From: Pseudoalteromonas piscicida
Lineage (GTDB): Bacteria > Pseudomonadota > Gammaproteobacteria > Enterobacterales > Alteromonadaceae
DNA: 64,000 nt
Reading direction: 5' to 3'
NCBI RefSeq assembly: GCF_002208135.1
Contig: NZ_CP021646.1
Span: forward strand, 1,223,501-1,287,500
Shown piece after piece: positions 8,382-16,910 of the stretch; the stretch's first letter is position 1; the number at the start of each line of letters is the position of its first letter. The notes beneath the pieces are model-generated. The model was not told the DNA's origin. It saw only the letters and a list, made by a program, of their open reading frames with translations, and ran no database searches. A program made the translations under genes and the position numbers.

Positions 8382-9440
8382 TTAGGCGCTCGCGGTTGGT
8401 TTATATTGCGTTAAGAGCTCATCAAGCTCCTGCTCGATGTTAATATCGATAAGGTCGTGCTTTGCCATCCAATCATCATTGAATACCGTATCGAGATACT
8501 TCTCACCACCGTCACAAACGAGCACCACAAATAAGCTATCGGCGGGGGCGGTTTTTAACGCCTGTAGCGCTTCGTATATAACCCCACCTGCCGAGCCACC
8601 GACCATTAGGGCGTAGTGCTTGGCAAGGTATCTGGCGGTATTAAACGCTTGTTTGTCAGATACCTTCACGCCTTTGTCGATGAGCTCATACTCAATTACA
8701 GGACCTATCTCAGCGCCTTCCGGCGTCCCCGTTCCTGATTGATGATAATTCAGTCCTGGTCCACCGAAGATCACAGAACCCACTGGTTCAACCCCAATCG
8801 TTGTGAGTTGATGACAACCTAAGTCGCGCAGAGCTCTTGTAGTGCCGCATAGCGATCCACCTGTGCCAACCGCGCCGACAAGGTGGGTAATGTGTTCACC
8901 AAGTTCATAAAAGATTTCTTGCGCAAGTCCTGTATAACCACGGCTATTGGCAAAATTATTGTGCTGGGCGGTCCAAAATGCGCCTTGCTCTTTTGCCAGC
9001 TTTGCGGCCATTGCATCGCGAATATCAGTCGATAAGCTGTCGTCTCCGGCTTCGCTAACGCAGATCACTTCCGCGCCAAAAGCTTTCATATTACTGATTT
9101 TCTCTTTTGCCGCATGGTTATCCACAAGAGCGGTAAAGCGATAGCCACGCTCCGCTGCAAGCAGTGCAAGACCCACGCCGGTATTGCCGGAGGTTGACTC
9201 AACGACCCAGCCGCCCGGCTTCAGTTGGCCGCTGGCTTCTGCTTCATCTAACATAGACTTCGCCATTCGGATCTTAGCGCTACCGGTAGGGTTAAACTGC
9301 TCAAGCTTAAGATACAGTTTGCTACCGTTTGGTAGGCTTAAAAACTGCATTAGCGGGGTATTACCAATGCTTTGTGAAACCCTTAAATAGGGGGTTAGGT
9401 GTAATGTCGAGGCGAGCGAATGCTGCGCATTTATGTTCAT
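8382..9440 (-). CDS. sbnA: SbnA-like cysteine synthase family enzyme (Dap synthesis)
   Basis: This 352-residue fold-type II PLP enzyme has the Schiff-base lysine in FNPTGSAKIRMA, the substrate-loop block ESTSGNTGVGLALLAA and the phosphate-binding GAVGTGGSLCG. In the SbnA subfamily the enzyme joins O-phospho-L-serine and L-glutamate into the precursor cleaved by SbnB. Assignment to SbnA rather than to housekeeping cysteine synthase rests on the adjacent SbnB-like gene and the C-terminal extension past residue 330. It follows the decarboxylase gene by 36 bases. O-phosphoserine could come from the DUF1015-like gene at 4003 or from normal serine synthesis. Confidence 0.8.
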   Translation of the reverse strand: MNINAQHSLASTLHLTPYLRVSQSIGNTPLMQFLSLPNGSKLYLKLEQFNPTGSAKIRMAKSMLDEAEASGQLKPGGWVVESTSGNTGVGLALLAAERGYRFTALVDNHAAKEKISNMKAFGAEVICVSEAGDDSLSTDIRDAMAAKLAKEQGAFWTAQHNNFANSRGYTGLAQEIFYELGEHITHLVGAVGTGGSLCGTTRALRDLGCHQLTTIGVEPVGSVIFGGPGLNYHQSGTGTPEGAEIGPVIEYELIDKGVKVSDKQAFNTARYLAKHYALMVGGSAGGVIYEALQALKTAPADSLFVVLVCDGGEKYLDTVFNDDWMAKHDLIDINIEQELDELLTQYKPTASA

Positions 9441-9476
9441 AAATAGGCTCCTTTACGTTGTGTTGTTGGGTGTTTT

Positions 9477-10811
9477 TTAGCTAAGTAGTTGCCAGGAAAG
9501 TATGTTGTTCTCCCAGGTTACGGCGATTTTTCGTGGTAATGGCACAGAGTGAAATTCGGATTCATTTGAATCCATCTGATATCCAGCGGTGTTGAGATAA
9601 ACCATTAGATCATCGCGCCGCGGTAGTTGCGACAGAGGGATAAACCGCCAGCTTACCATGTCGCTATCTAGGCAGGTTGCGCCGCCAAAGGCCACGCGAT
9701 ACGCTCCTTGTTTGCGGTTTGAATGTGCTGAGAGTAACAGCGGGTTCGGTAAGTATTCACTTTCAAACCACTGCTCTGATAACGATAGACTTGAACCAGA
9801 AAGCGTAGCGATATGACAGTCTGATGTGCCTAGGTGTGGCTTTGTCCCTTGCACTTTAAACAAGCTAATGCCAGCCTCATCGAGCAATGCGCGCCCAGGT
9901 TCAAGCATCAGTGTAAGGCTCCTTTGACGTAATGCCGCTAATGCATTTTGCCCATGTGCGTTCTTCACTGCCAAAATAGCGTGTAAGGTGTCCGCAGGGC
10001 TTTGCTCATTATAGTAGGGGTAAAATCCTGCAAAGGTTTTACCTGCAAAAAAGCATTCAAAGTCCAAGGCTTGTTGCCACTGCTCATTTTGTAGATAGGA
10101 GACGGGCAGGCCACCGCCAATATTCACTTTTGATGGCGACAGTCCTATTTGCCTAGCCTCGTCTATCGCATCGATTAAAGTATGGATGCTCTGGCCACGT
10201 GCTTGTGGGCAGTATCCGCTTAAGTGGCAGCTAAATCCTTCTAAGCTTACCCACTCGTGGTATTCTCGGCACTGGGCTAATAGCGGCGTAAGCTGGCACA
10301 GTGAACTGCCAAAGCGTGAGGCTTTAGTTGGTTGTGTTTGTAAACGCAGTAGCACCCGTGCAGGGCGCTTTCGCCGGCGGGCCAGTGTAATGACCGAGAT
10401 TAACTCAGCACTTGAGTCAATGGCGATCAGCGCTTGATGTACAAGCGCTAAGCTAAGCAGTGCATCTGATTTATGCGGACCAGAAACACCAATCTTTACA
10501 CCTTGGATACCACCGCTTAGGGCAAGTTCAAACTCTTGCACACTAGCCACGTCTATTCCTATATCGTGATTAGACGCGACTTGAGTAAAGCATTGGGCTT
10601 TATTAGCTTTTTTCGCAAAATAAATCTCATGCTCAAGCCCGAGCTTTATAAAGTTGGCTTGCAGGGTTTCGATATTTTCCGCAAAACGCTGAGGAAACAC
10701 TAAATGTAGCGGTGCTCCCAATGCCGCTGCCCATTCAAATAACTTGGCGTGGTGCTCCGTTAGCAGGCTTTGTGTTTGCGGATGCAATTTTGCAACAAAT
10801 GCGTCACTCAT
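9477..10811 (-). CDS. Diaminopimelate-decarboxylase-like PLP enzyme (SbnH/Y4yA-like)
   Basis: This 444-residue protein is a fold-type III (alanine racemase-like barrel) PLP enzyme. It shows the Schiff-base lysine in IYFAKKANKA near residue 68, the phosphate-binding VNIGGGLPVSY, LEPGRALLD and the C-terminal active-site block GGATCLDSDMV. Relatives in siderophore loci decarboxylate Dap- or ornithine-derived intermediates, such as SbnH acting on citryl-Dap and PvsE in vibrioferrin synthesis. Position directly upstream of sbnA-like and sbnB-like genes supports such a role. The length and the altered LDSDM block also recall the Y4yA group. The exact substrate is unknown because no ligase gene is present to define the intermediate. 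Confidence 0.7.
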   Translation of the reverse strand: MSDAFVAKLHPQTQSLLTEHHAKLFEWAAALGAPLHLVFPQRFAENIETLQANFIKLGLEHEIYFAKKANKAQCFTQVASNHDIGIDVASVQEFELALSGGIQGVKIGVSGPHKSDALLSLALVHQALIAIDSSAELISVITLARRRKRPARVLLRLQTQPTKASRFGSSLCQLTPLLAQCREYHEWVSLEGFSCHLSGYCPQARGQSIHTLIDAIDEARQIGLSPSKVNIGGGLPVSYLQNEQWQQALDFECFFAGKTFAGFYPYYNEQSPADTLHAILAVKNAHGQNALAALRQRSLTLMLEPGRALLDEAGISLFKVQGTKPHLGTSDCHIATLSGSSLSLSEQWFESEYLPNPLLLSAHSNRKQGAYRVAFGGATCLDSDMVSWRFIPLSQLPRRDDLMVYLNTAGYQMDSNESEFHSVPLPRKIAVTWENNILSWQLLS

Positions 10812-12277
10812 ATGACTAACACCTCTTTGTTACTCGCACTGTCTAACTTGTTGACGCGGCGCTTTGCTATAAAGAGTAGGCCAACGGCAAGTAGCAGCAA
10901 CCAGATTAGTGGTGCAAAGCTGTTCACTGGTGTGGCAAAGTCGCTGCTAAATTGAGGAATATCCGCAAGATCCGTAAGCGTTGGTTTTGCGCTACAACCC
11001 TCACAAGGTGCAAAATCGCCTCTTTGATTGGCTTTGGCAATTTCGCTGGCAAAGAAACCTTGTAGGGCTTGATGATGAGCTTCAACTTCTGCCATAAAGG
11101 CGTGATGACGTGCTAGACCATTGCCCGCTAAATCAACCAACAGTGTTTGTGCGATGAGTGCGGGGGAGAGATATTGTAGCTTTTGCGCATTATGTTGCTG
11201 TGCTTGTTGCGCTGTTAAAAATCGCCCATCTTGGGCTGCCATTGCGCGTTCAACAGAATTAATCGTAGCGATTTTTTTGGTGGCGTAATCGCTGGCACCA
11301 TTGCCATTTTTTGCAAGCTCTGGATGATCTTGAAAATACTGAGCTAAAGTTTTTTCACTCGCTTTTTGGGCTTCGTCGCTGGCGGAACGCAGGCTATCTA
11401 TATAGTGAATTCGTGAAGGGGTTGGGTCGAGTAAAGCGATGCTGGTATTGACCAAAGCTGGAACCACAATCACCAAGGCAAGCCAACAGGTGACTAAGGT
11501 AGCTGCGTTGTTTGCAGCACTTTTCGCTCTGCTATTTACCCAAGCGGTTAAGGCAATCCAAAAGCCACAATAACATAGTGCGATAAGGTTATAACTCAGC
11601 AGTTCAATCACCCCTAGCTGCTCTCGTATTGTTATTAAAAGCAGGCTACTAATACTTAAAAATGGCAGCACAATTAACGCGCTTCGCAGCAATAATTGAT
11701 AGGTCAGAAGGCGGGTCGCACTGCCTCCTTGAAGCATCAGTAGTCTTAGTTGCCCACCTTGGCGTTCACTTGCCAAGGCATTAAAGCAAATGCCAATAAT
11801 GAGCAATGGCAGTAAGTAGACAATCACAAAACTTAAATCGAACTGGCCTAACAACAGAGATAGCGGGTGAACATAGTCATATTGATGAACGATGTGCTGT
11901 TTCTCTTTGATTAGCATTTTAAAATAGTAAGGTAATACGTCGGCTTGCCCTGTTGCGATTGGCGACGTTGCAAGCGGGGTTTTGGTGGCGTAATTTTGCA
12001 TTAAGTAAAAAGCCTGCCCGCGCAGGTCGTATGGGTCTTCCCACCACTTATAGTCTGCTGTACTGGCGAGCCTTTCGGGTAATCCAGCTTTGGCATCTTG
12101 GATGGCCTGTTGCTGCATTTGCTGCGCGGCAAGTACCGCGTCATGCTGTTTTTTAGCAAAGTAATGGGCGTTAAGAAATGCCACTAGCGCGAGCACGCTG
12201 GTGGTCAAGAACAGCGCGAGTACGAGCTTTTCTCGCCAGAGGTTTTTAAACTCAGTCGCTAACATTAAACGTTTCAT
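10808..12277 (-). CDS. ABC-2 type permease with large periplasmic loop (DUF3526-like)
   Basis: This 489-residue membrane protein starts with one hydrophobic segment (residues 17-35), has an approximately 115-residue hydrophilic loop, five central membrane segments, a second hydrophilic region and a final membrane segment with a basic tail (FIAKRRVNK). This is the layout of DUF3526/NosY-like ABC-2 permeases, which work with a separate ATPase as exporters or as membrane-associated assembly factors. It overlaps the second permease and the decarboxylase gene by 4 bases each. Together with the next two genes it forms a complete transporter, probably for the operon's product or for its metal complex; the direction is not shown by the sequence. 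Confidence 0.75.
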   Translation of the reverse strand: MKRLMLATEFKNLWREKLVLALFLTTSVLALVAFLNAHYFAKKQHDAVLAAQQMQQQAIQDAKAGLPERLASTADYKWWEDPYDLRGQAFYLMQNYATKTPLATSPIATGQADVLPYYFKMLIKEKQHIVHQYDYVHPLSLLLGQFDLSFVIVYLLPLLIIGICFNALASERQGGQLRLLMLQGGSATRLLTYQLLLRSALIVLPFLSISSLLLITIREQLGVIELLSYNLIALCYCGFWIALTAWVNSRAKSAANNAATLVTCWLALVIVVPALVNTSIALLDPTPSRIHYIDSLRSASDEAQKASEKTLAQYFQDHPELAKNGNGASDYATKKIATINSVERAMAAQDGRFLTAQQAQQHNAQKLQYLSPALIAQTLLVDLAGNGLARHHAFMAEVEAHHQALQGFFASEIAKANQRGDFAPCEGCSAKPTLTDLADIPQFSSDFATPVNSFAPLIWLLLLAVGLLFIAKRRVNKLDSASNKEVLVI

Positions 12278-13674
12278 CTTTGCTCCTCCAAACGCAGCTT
12301 TTTAATCGCGAAGAAACTCAATAACACCAGAGCGATTAGCCAAAAGCTCAGGCTAAACAGGCTGATAACGTAGTGAGGCAGGTAACGAATGAAATTGGGG
12401 TATTGGAATGCGAACTTTGGGATCTGCTGCCATAATTCCTCGCCCGCGGTGTAATGTCCGTCCGCCTTGTGACCGTGATCTCTTTGATTAAAGTTAAGCA
12501 CCTCTTGCATCAGGCGGCGGTGCTGCTCTGCCGCATTCTCAAATGCTTGCTGGTGGGTAAAGTCGCTGGCAGCGATGGCCATCGACAGCGTTTGTATCGC
12601 GATAAACGGCGTTAGCATCCCAGCAAGTTGATAGCTTTGTGATTGCGCTTCTAGTTGAGCTAAACGCGCTGAAAATAAGCGGTCAAAAATTTTATCAGCG
12701 TATTGTTCACCAAATTGGAGTTGTGCTCCGGCATAATCAAAAGGTAAGTCTTCCACATTGCTGACACCATATTGAGTCAATGTTTGCTGTTTGAACTTTG
12801 CGATGGCTTCAACTCGTGCATCGGTATAAACCTCACTTTCAAGCTTTGCTTGAAACGCTTGACCTGAACCTTGCGGGTGAATGGTGGTCGCGATATTCAT
12901 CGCCAGTTTTGGCAGTAAAAGCGTTGTAAAGGCCCAAATGGTTAATAGCGTGATCAATGCGCGCCTTGCCGTTGGGAGTAAACTTGAAAGCGTGGTGGTG
13001 AGTAACGACCAAAGTAATAAGTAAACTAAATAAAACAGTAAAAATAACCCACTTCTGAGTGTATGAGGCTCCGTGCTTGTTACTTGGCTATAAAGTAAAA
13101 AAAGCGCAACAGGCAATAAAAATAAGCAAGAAATAGCAAAAAGCAGCGCACATTTGGCGATAAACAACTTAGCTGGGCTTGCGCCCGATGCGAGTAGTTG
13201 TTTTAAGGTGCCTTGCTCACGCTCTCGGGCAAGTAGTGGGTAGCCAATTAATATAATCAATAGCGGCAGTAATACTTGCAGCACAAAGGCGGGTGATAAG
13301 CTGCCAAAGCGTGACATCGGCAAGTTATCTTGCGCACTTCGAAACATACTATCGTTACGAATATGAGCCTCAAGTCTCAACACATTCCCTTGATATGCTT
13401 GTAATCCCGCGTCGAGTGCGGCCAGTGGGGTAGTGGGTTTGACCACGTAAATACCGTAGTGGGCGGCGGAATGGGGGCCTTTTTCACCTTGATTTAACCA
13501 GCGTAATTGCTCTGATTGAGACACCTCAGTAACGGCTTGCTGATAGCTTTGGTGGCTTTTAAAACCGGTCAAGCAGGCAAGCAAGAGCAGCAATACTGCA
13601 ATGCCTCCAAGCCAAAGCGCTTGTCCCTGCCGCTTGGTATCGAGCCATTCCTTTTTTAATGTCGTTTGAAACAT
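12274..13674 (-). CDS. ABC-2 type permease, paralogue of the next gene
   Basis: This 466-residue membrane protein has the same topology as its neighbour: one N-terminal membrane segment, a large extracytoplasmic loop, a cluster of membrane segments containing YPLLAREREQGTLKQLLASGAS (the coupling region), another soluble stretch and a C-terminal membrane segment. The two permeases are likely to form a heterodimer served by the ATPase encoded one base upstream. Overlaps of 1 and 4 bases with its neighbours point to translational coupling. The family is DUF3526-like ABC-2; substrate unknown. Confidence 0.75.
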   Translation of the reverse strand: MFQTTLKKEWLDTKRQGQALWLGGIAVLLLLLACLTGFKSHQSYQQAVTEVSQSEQLRWLNQGEKGPHSAAHYGIYVVKPTTPLAALDAGLQAYQGNVLRLEAHIRNDSMFRSAQDNLPMSRFGSLSPAFVLQVLLPLLIILIGYPLLAREREQGTLKQLLASGASPAKLFIAKCALLFAISCLFLLPVALFLLYSQVTSTEPHTLRSGLFLLFYLVYLLLWSLLTTTLSSLLPTARRALITLLTIWAFTTLLLPKLAMNIATTIHPQGSGQAFQAKLESEVYTDARVEAIAKFKQQTLTQYGVSNVEDLPFDYAGAQLQFGEQYADKIFDRLFSARLAQLEAQSQSYQLAGMLTPFIAIQTLSMAIAASDFTHQQAFENAAEQHRRLMQEVLNFNQRDHGHKADGHYTAGEELWQQIPKFAFQYPNFIRYLPHYVISLFSLSFWLIALVLLSFFAIKKLRLEEQR

Positions 13675-14393
13675 CAGACACCCACCTTGATATGTTTGAG
13701 GTAAACGGATTCAAGTTGGACTTCTTGCAGTTGTTCATAGACTAAGGTATCGACTAATTGCCCTTGATTGATAATTGCCACGCGATGGGCATCTTCTTGA
13801 GCACGGTATAAGTCGTGGGTCGCCATTAAAATCGCGACACCTTGCTTTGCTAATGACTGAATAAGCTGGCTAAATTCATGGCTGGCTGAAGGATCAAGAC
13901 CTGATGTAGGCTCATCTAAGATCAATGCCTTGGCTTGCTTTGCAAGGGCAATAGCTATGCCCACTTTTTGTCGCATCCCTTTTGAATAGGTTGCAACGGG
14001 TTTGTCTACAGCGTGACTTGGTAGTTTTACTTCACTGAGCAGTGTGCGAAAGGCTTCGTCGGTCTTTTCTACGCTGGCCATTTTGGTGAAATACGCGAGA
14101 TTCTCAAGTCCGCTAAGTCGCGGATAGAGCGCGACTTGCTCAGGAATATAAGCCAGTTGCTGCCTTGCCGTTACTACGTCATGCTGTGGATTAATTCCAG
14201 CGATGGTGATTTCCCCGGCATCCGGTTGTAAAAAGCCCAGTAAGCAATTAATCGTGGTGGTTTTACCCGCTCCATTTGGGCCTAGCAGCGCTAGAATTTC
14301 ACCTTGATGTACGCTCAAGCTTAGTCCCTGTAATGCTTGGTATTCACCAAAGCGCTTTTGCAGGTTATTGATTTGAATAACAGGTGTAGTCAT
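13674..14393 (-). CDS. ABC transporter ATP-binding protein
   Basis: The 239-residue protein is a standard ABC ATPase. It has Walker A (GPNGAGKTT, residues about 38-46), a Q-loop (IPEQVALYPRLSG), the signature YSKGMRQKVGIA, Walker B (ALILDEPTSGLDP) and the H-loop (MATHD). The MRQKVG form of the signature and the short length are typical of ABC-2 exporters such as CcmA/NosF-type ATPases. It lies 9 bases after the TonB-dependent receptor and overlaps the first permease gene by 1 base, so it energises that permease pair. Confidence 0.9.
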   Translation of the reverse strand: MTTPVIQINNLQKRFGEYQALQGLSLSVHQGEILALLGPNGAGKTTTINCLLGFLQPDAGEITIAGINPQHDVVTARQQLAYIPEQVALYPRLSGLENLAYFTKMASVEKTDEAFRTLLSEVKLPSHAVDKPVATYSKGMRQKVGIAIALAKQAKALILDEPTSGLDPSASHEFSQLIQSLAKQGVAILMATHDLYRAQEDAHRVAIINQGQLVDTLVYEQLQEVQLESVYLKHIKVGV

Positions 14394-14402
14394 GAATTAT
14401 CC

Positions 14403-16508
14403 TTAAAAGCTCACGCTTAATGAGGCGATAAAGGTGCGGCCACGACCAGGCGCGACTCCCCAATCTATGCCTTTGGCACCGCCAGATAGCCAATATTCTT
14501 TGTCGAACAGGTTTTCGGCCTTGAGTCGTAGCGTGGTGTTAATGTCAGTAAAGTGGTATTTCGCGCCTAAATCGAAGCGTGTGTAGGCTGGTAGCTGTAG
14601 GGTGTTATTGACGTTTTGTTCGCGTTCACCAACATGGAAAATACCTGCATTGATGCTTAATGCCTCCCAAAATGGCAGCTGATAGTCGACATAGAGATTC
14701 GCTTGAAATTCTGGCACATTGGCTGGGGTGTTGCCATTAAGCGCGGGCTCGCCGTCAAGCTTATTTAAGCTGGGGTCCATCAAGGTGATGGATGCTACGG
14801 TTGCAAGGCCGTGAGTAAATGAACCACTGGCATTGAGCTCAATACCTTTATGTGACTGGACACCGTCTTGCACGAAATAGTTAGTAATGTGATTGTGGTA
14901 CTCCAACATTTTTTCTATTTCGAAAACGGCTATCGAGTAGTTCATGGTGTCCGTTTGGTATTTTATACCGGCTTCAATTTGTTCGCTTTCTTGTGGGCCG
15001 AGTGATTCGCCCTCGTTTATTGCACCGCTACCGATGACAGCAACGCCGCCTTCCCCCGCGCCTTCTGAGTAACTGGCATAAAACGCGAGCTGATCGCTAG
15101 GATTGTAGTTAAGACCTATAATGGGAGTGTTAAAAGTGCGGTCGTCTAGCGTGCTTTTAGTTTGGCCAGGTAGAGTTTGCTCTTTTTTGTATTGAATATG
15201 ACGCAGCCCTAAGGTGGCATAAAATACATCGTTAAAGTGCAAGGTATCTGTGATAAACAATGCGCTTTCAGAGGCTTCAGTTTTGGTTGGTTTGGGATAA
15301 TCAGGGAACTGCGGTTTATTGCTATGAATTGGATTGAAAATATTGCCAACGGGGTTGGTTAACTCAAACCAACGCCCATCCTTAGACTCATAATCACGAA
15401 TACTAACGCCGACGACTAACTCATGTTCAATTGCAGCGGTGGTAAGCTGACCGCTGATAAAACTATGTGCGGAGAGCGTGTCATACGTTTCGTCTGGGGT
15501 AATATGGATAGCGGCAGACAGCACATTGCCTTGTGTATCAACCGAGTAGATATCAGGAAAAACGGTAAACCTATCATTACCAGAAAGCGCAGCTTGGTTT
15601 ACCCATTGCCACGTGTCGTTCAACCAAAAATCAGCACGTGCGGCAAGGTTATATGACTCGGTTTCATACTTTGCCCAAGGTTGTCCGAGCAATACATCAC
15701 TGGTGTCGACATAGGGCGGTAATATTTTACGGTCAGGATCATTGGGGTCGCTGGCAAGTCCTATCAAAGGCTGTGATACAGTGCTTTTGTCTTGGTAATC
15801 GCCGTCTAATCGGATAAATAGGCGGTCTGAGACTTGCCAATCTAGTGCTGCACTAAAGAAATAGCGCTCTAAGTCATCACCACCGGTAAAGTCACCGTTT
15901 TTCTCTGCTGCGGCATTAATACGATAACCGAGCGTTTGCTCTTCGGAAATTGGCCCACCGAGGTCGATGTGTAAGTACTTTCCTCCACGGCTACGTACTT
16001 CTGTTGTGACATCCAAAAAGGCGTCCATGGTAGGGCGCTTTGTCACATAGTTGATTGTACCGCCGGGGTTGTTAAAGCCTGATACGAGACTTGACGGGCC
16101 TTTAACGATATCAATGCGCTGAATATTCTCTAGCGGTACATCTTGGTAGGGGGCAAGCGCTAAACCGTCGCGTCTTAGACCGTTGGTCCAATCTAGTTGA
16201 AAGCCACGCAGACTCACAAAGTCGAACACCGTACCAATTGAGGTATTTTGAACAGAAGCATCGTTGGCAAGCACTTCGCCTAGCGTTTTTACTCTTTGAT
16301 TGCTGATCAGTTCTTCAGAAAATGATTGAATGGAAATAGGAAGAAGCTGCGGGTCTTTCATCCCCAATGCCGAAGCGTTCACGTCTCTCGTGCTGTAAAG
16401 AGGCGCGCGAGTGCCATGCACATCAATTGTTTCAATGGATTGTTCGGCAACACTAAGTGAAGAATATAAGCTACTAAGCACGCTAACTGTCAGGAGTGAC
16501 CTTGTCAT
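14403..16508 (-). CDS. TonB-dependent siderophore-type receptor
   Basis: This is an outer-membrane receptor of about 701 residues and the first gene of the nine-gene operon. A signal peptide ends near VAEQ; a TonB-box-like segment (IETIDVHG) follows; the plug domain contains SLRGFQLDW and ERIDIVKGPSSLVSGFNNPGG-like blocks; the C terminus ends in an aromatic F (RTFIASLSVSF), as needed for BAM insertion. The block NPGGTINYVTKRP is typical of siderophore (FhuA/FpvA-like) receptors. The start at 16508 is preferred because the signal peptide begins there; the longer frame to 16565 adds unlike sequence. It is expected to import a ferric or other metal chelate. Confidence 0.85.
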   Translation of the reverse strand: MTRSLLTVSVLSSLYSSLSVAEQSIETIDVHGTRAPLYSTRDVNASALGMKDPQLLPISIQSFSEELISNQRVKTLGEVLANDASVQNTSIGTVFDFVSLRGFQLDWTNGLRRDGLALAPYQDVPLENIQRIDIVKGPSSLVSGFNNPGGTINYVTKRPTMDAFLDVTTEVRSRGGKYLHIDLGGPISEEQTLGYRINAAAEKNGDFTGGDDLERYFFSAALDWQVSDRLFIRLDGDYQDKSTVSQPLIGLASDPNDPDRKILPPYVDTSDVLLGQPWAKYETESYNLAARADFWLNDTWQWVNQAALSGNDRFTVFPDIYSVDTQGNVLSAAIHITPDETYDTLSAHSFISGQLTTAAIEHELVVGVSIRDYESKDGRWFELTNPVGNIFNPIHSNKPQFPDYPKPTKTEASESALFITDTLHFNDVFYATLGLRHIQYKKEQTLPGQTKSTLDDRTFNTPIIGLNYNPSDQLAFYASYSEGAGEGGVAVIGSGAINEGESLGPQESEQIEAGIKYQTDTMNYSIAVFEIEKMLEYHNHITNYFVQDGVQSHKGIELNASGSFTHGLATVASITLMDPSLNKLDGEPALNGNTPANVPEFQANLYVDYQLPFWEALSINAGIFHVGEREQNVNNTLQLPAYTRFDLGAKYHFTDINTTLRLKAENLFDKEYWLSGGAKGIDWGVAPGRGRTFIASLSVSF

Positions 16509-16910
16509 TTTGTTATTCCAACTGCAAAAACGAATGTGAAAAGAACCATCATTTGTGCGATACAAATGATTATTTTAAAAATGTTATAACATAACGATAT
16601 TAATCATATTTTTGCGTGCTTGAAAAGAGGGGAGTTATTGCCAAAAGGTTATCCCTGGAACTTTTTATTGTGAATAATGAAATTAATGTGAGTCGTTCAA
16701 AGTAAGCGCTTTGAGTGTTGGAAAAAGCATGAATCTCAACGGGTATTATTTTTAAAAATAAAAATCGTTCTCATTAATTTATTTTTAAAGCGGGTTAGTT
16801 GATTTTTTGTTGTGAATTTTTGTATAAAAAACAATGTGAAAGTTTGTAAATGGCTTACGTGTTATTCAGTACATCGAGCTTAATCTCACTGAATAACGCC
16901 GAACATTTAC
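16509..16910. promoter_or_regulatory. Promoter region of the Dap/TonB operon
   Basis: This 400-base AT-rich region separates the receptor gene from the esterase gene, both on the minus strand. Two segments resemble degenerate Fur boxes: AATGAGAACGATT read on the minus strand near 16760-16775, and ACAAATGATTATTTTAA near 16563-16579. Neither is close enough to consensus to be sure. Iron control is expected from the receptor type but is not proven here. Confidence 0.35.
16861..16897 (-). terminator. Inverted repeat after the esterase gene
   Basis: Arms GTTATTCAGT and ACTGAATAAC (10 bp, perfect) enclose a 17-base loop directly downstream of the esterase stop codon. There is no T-tract, so it may be a transcript-end stabiliser rather than a strict intrinsic terminator. 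Confidence 0.45.

Noticed and set aside
16555..16785. Clear Fur boxes upstream of the receptor
   Set aside because: The two candidate sites match the consensus only partly; kept as a weak regulatory region, not as called operators.
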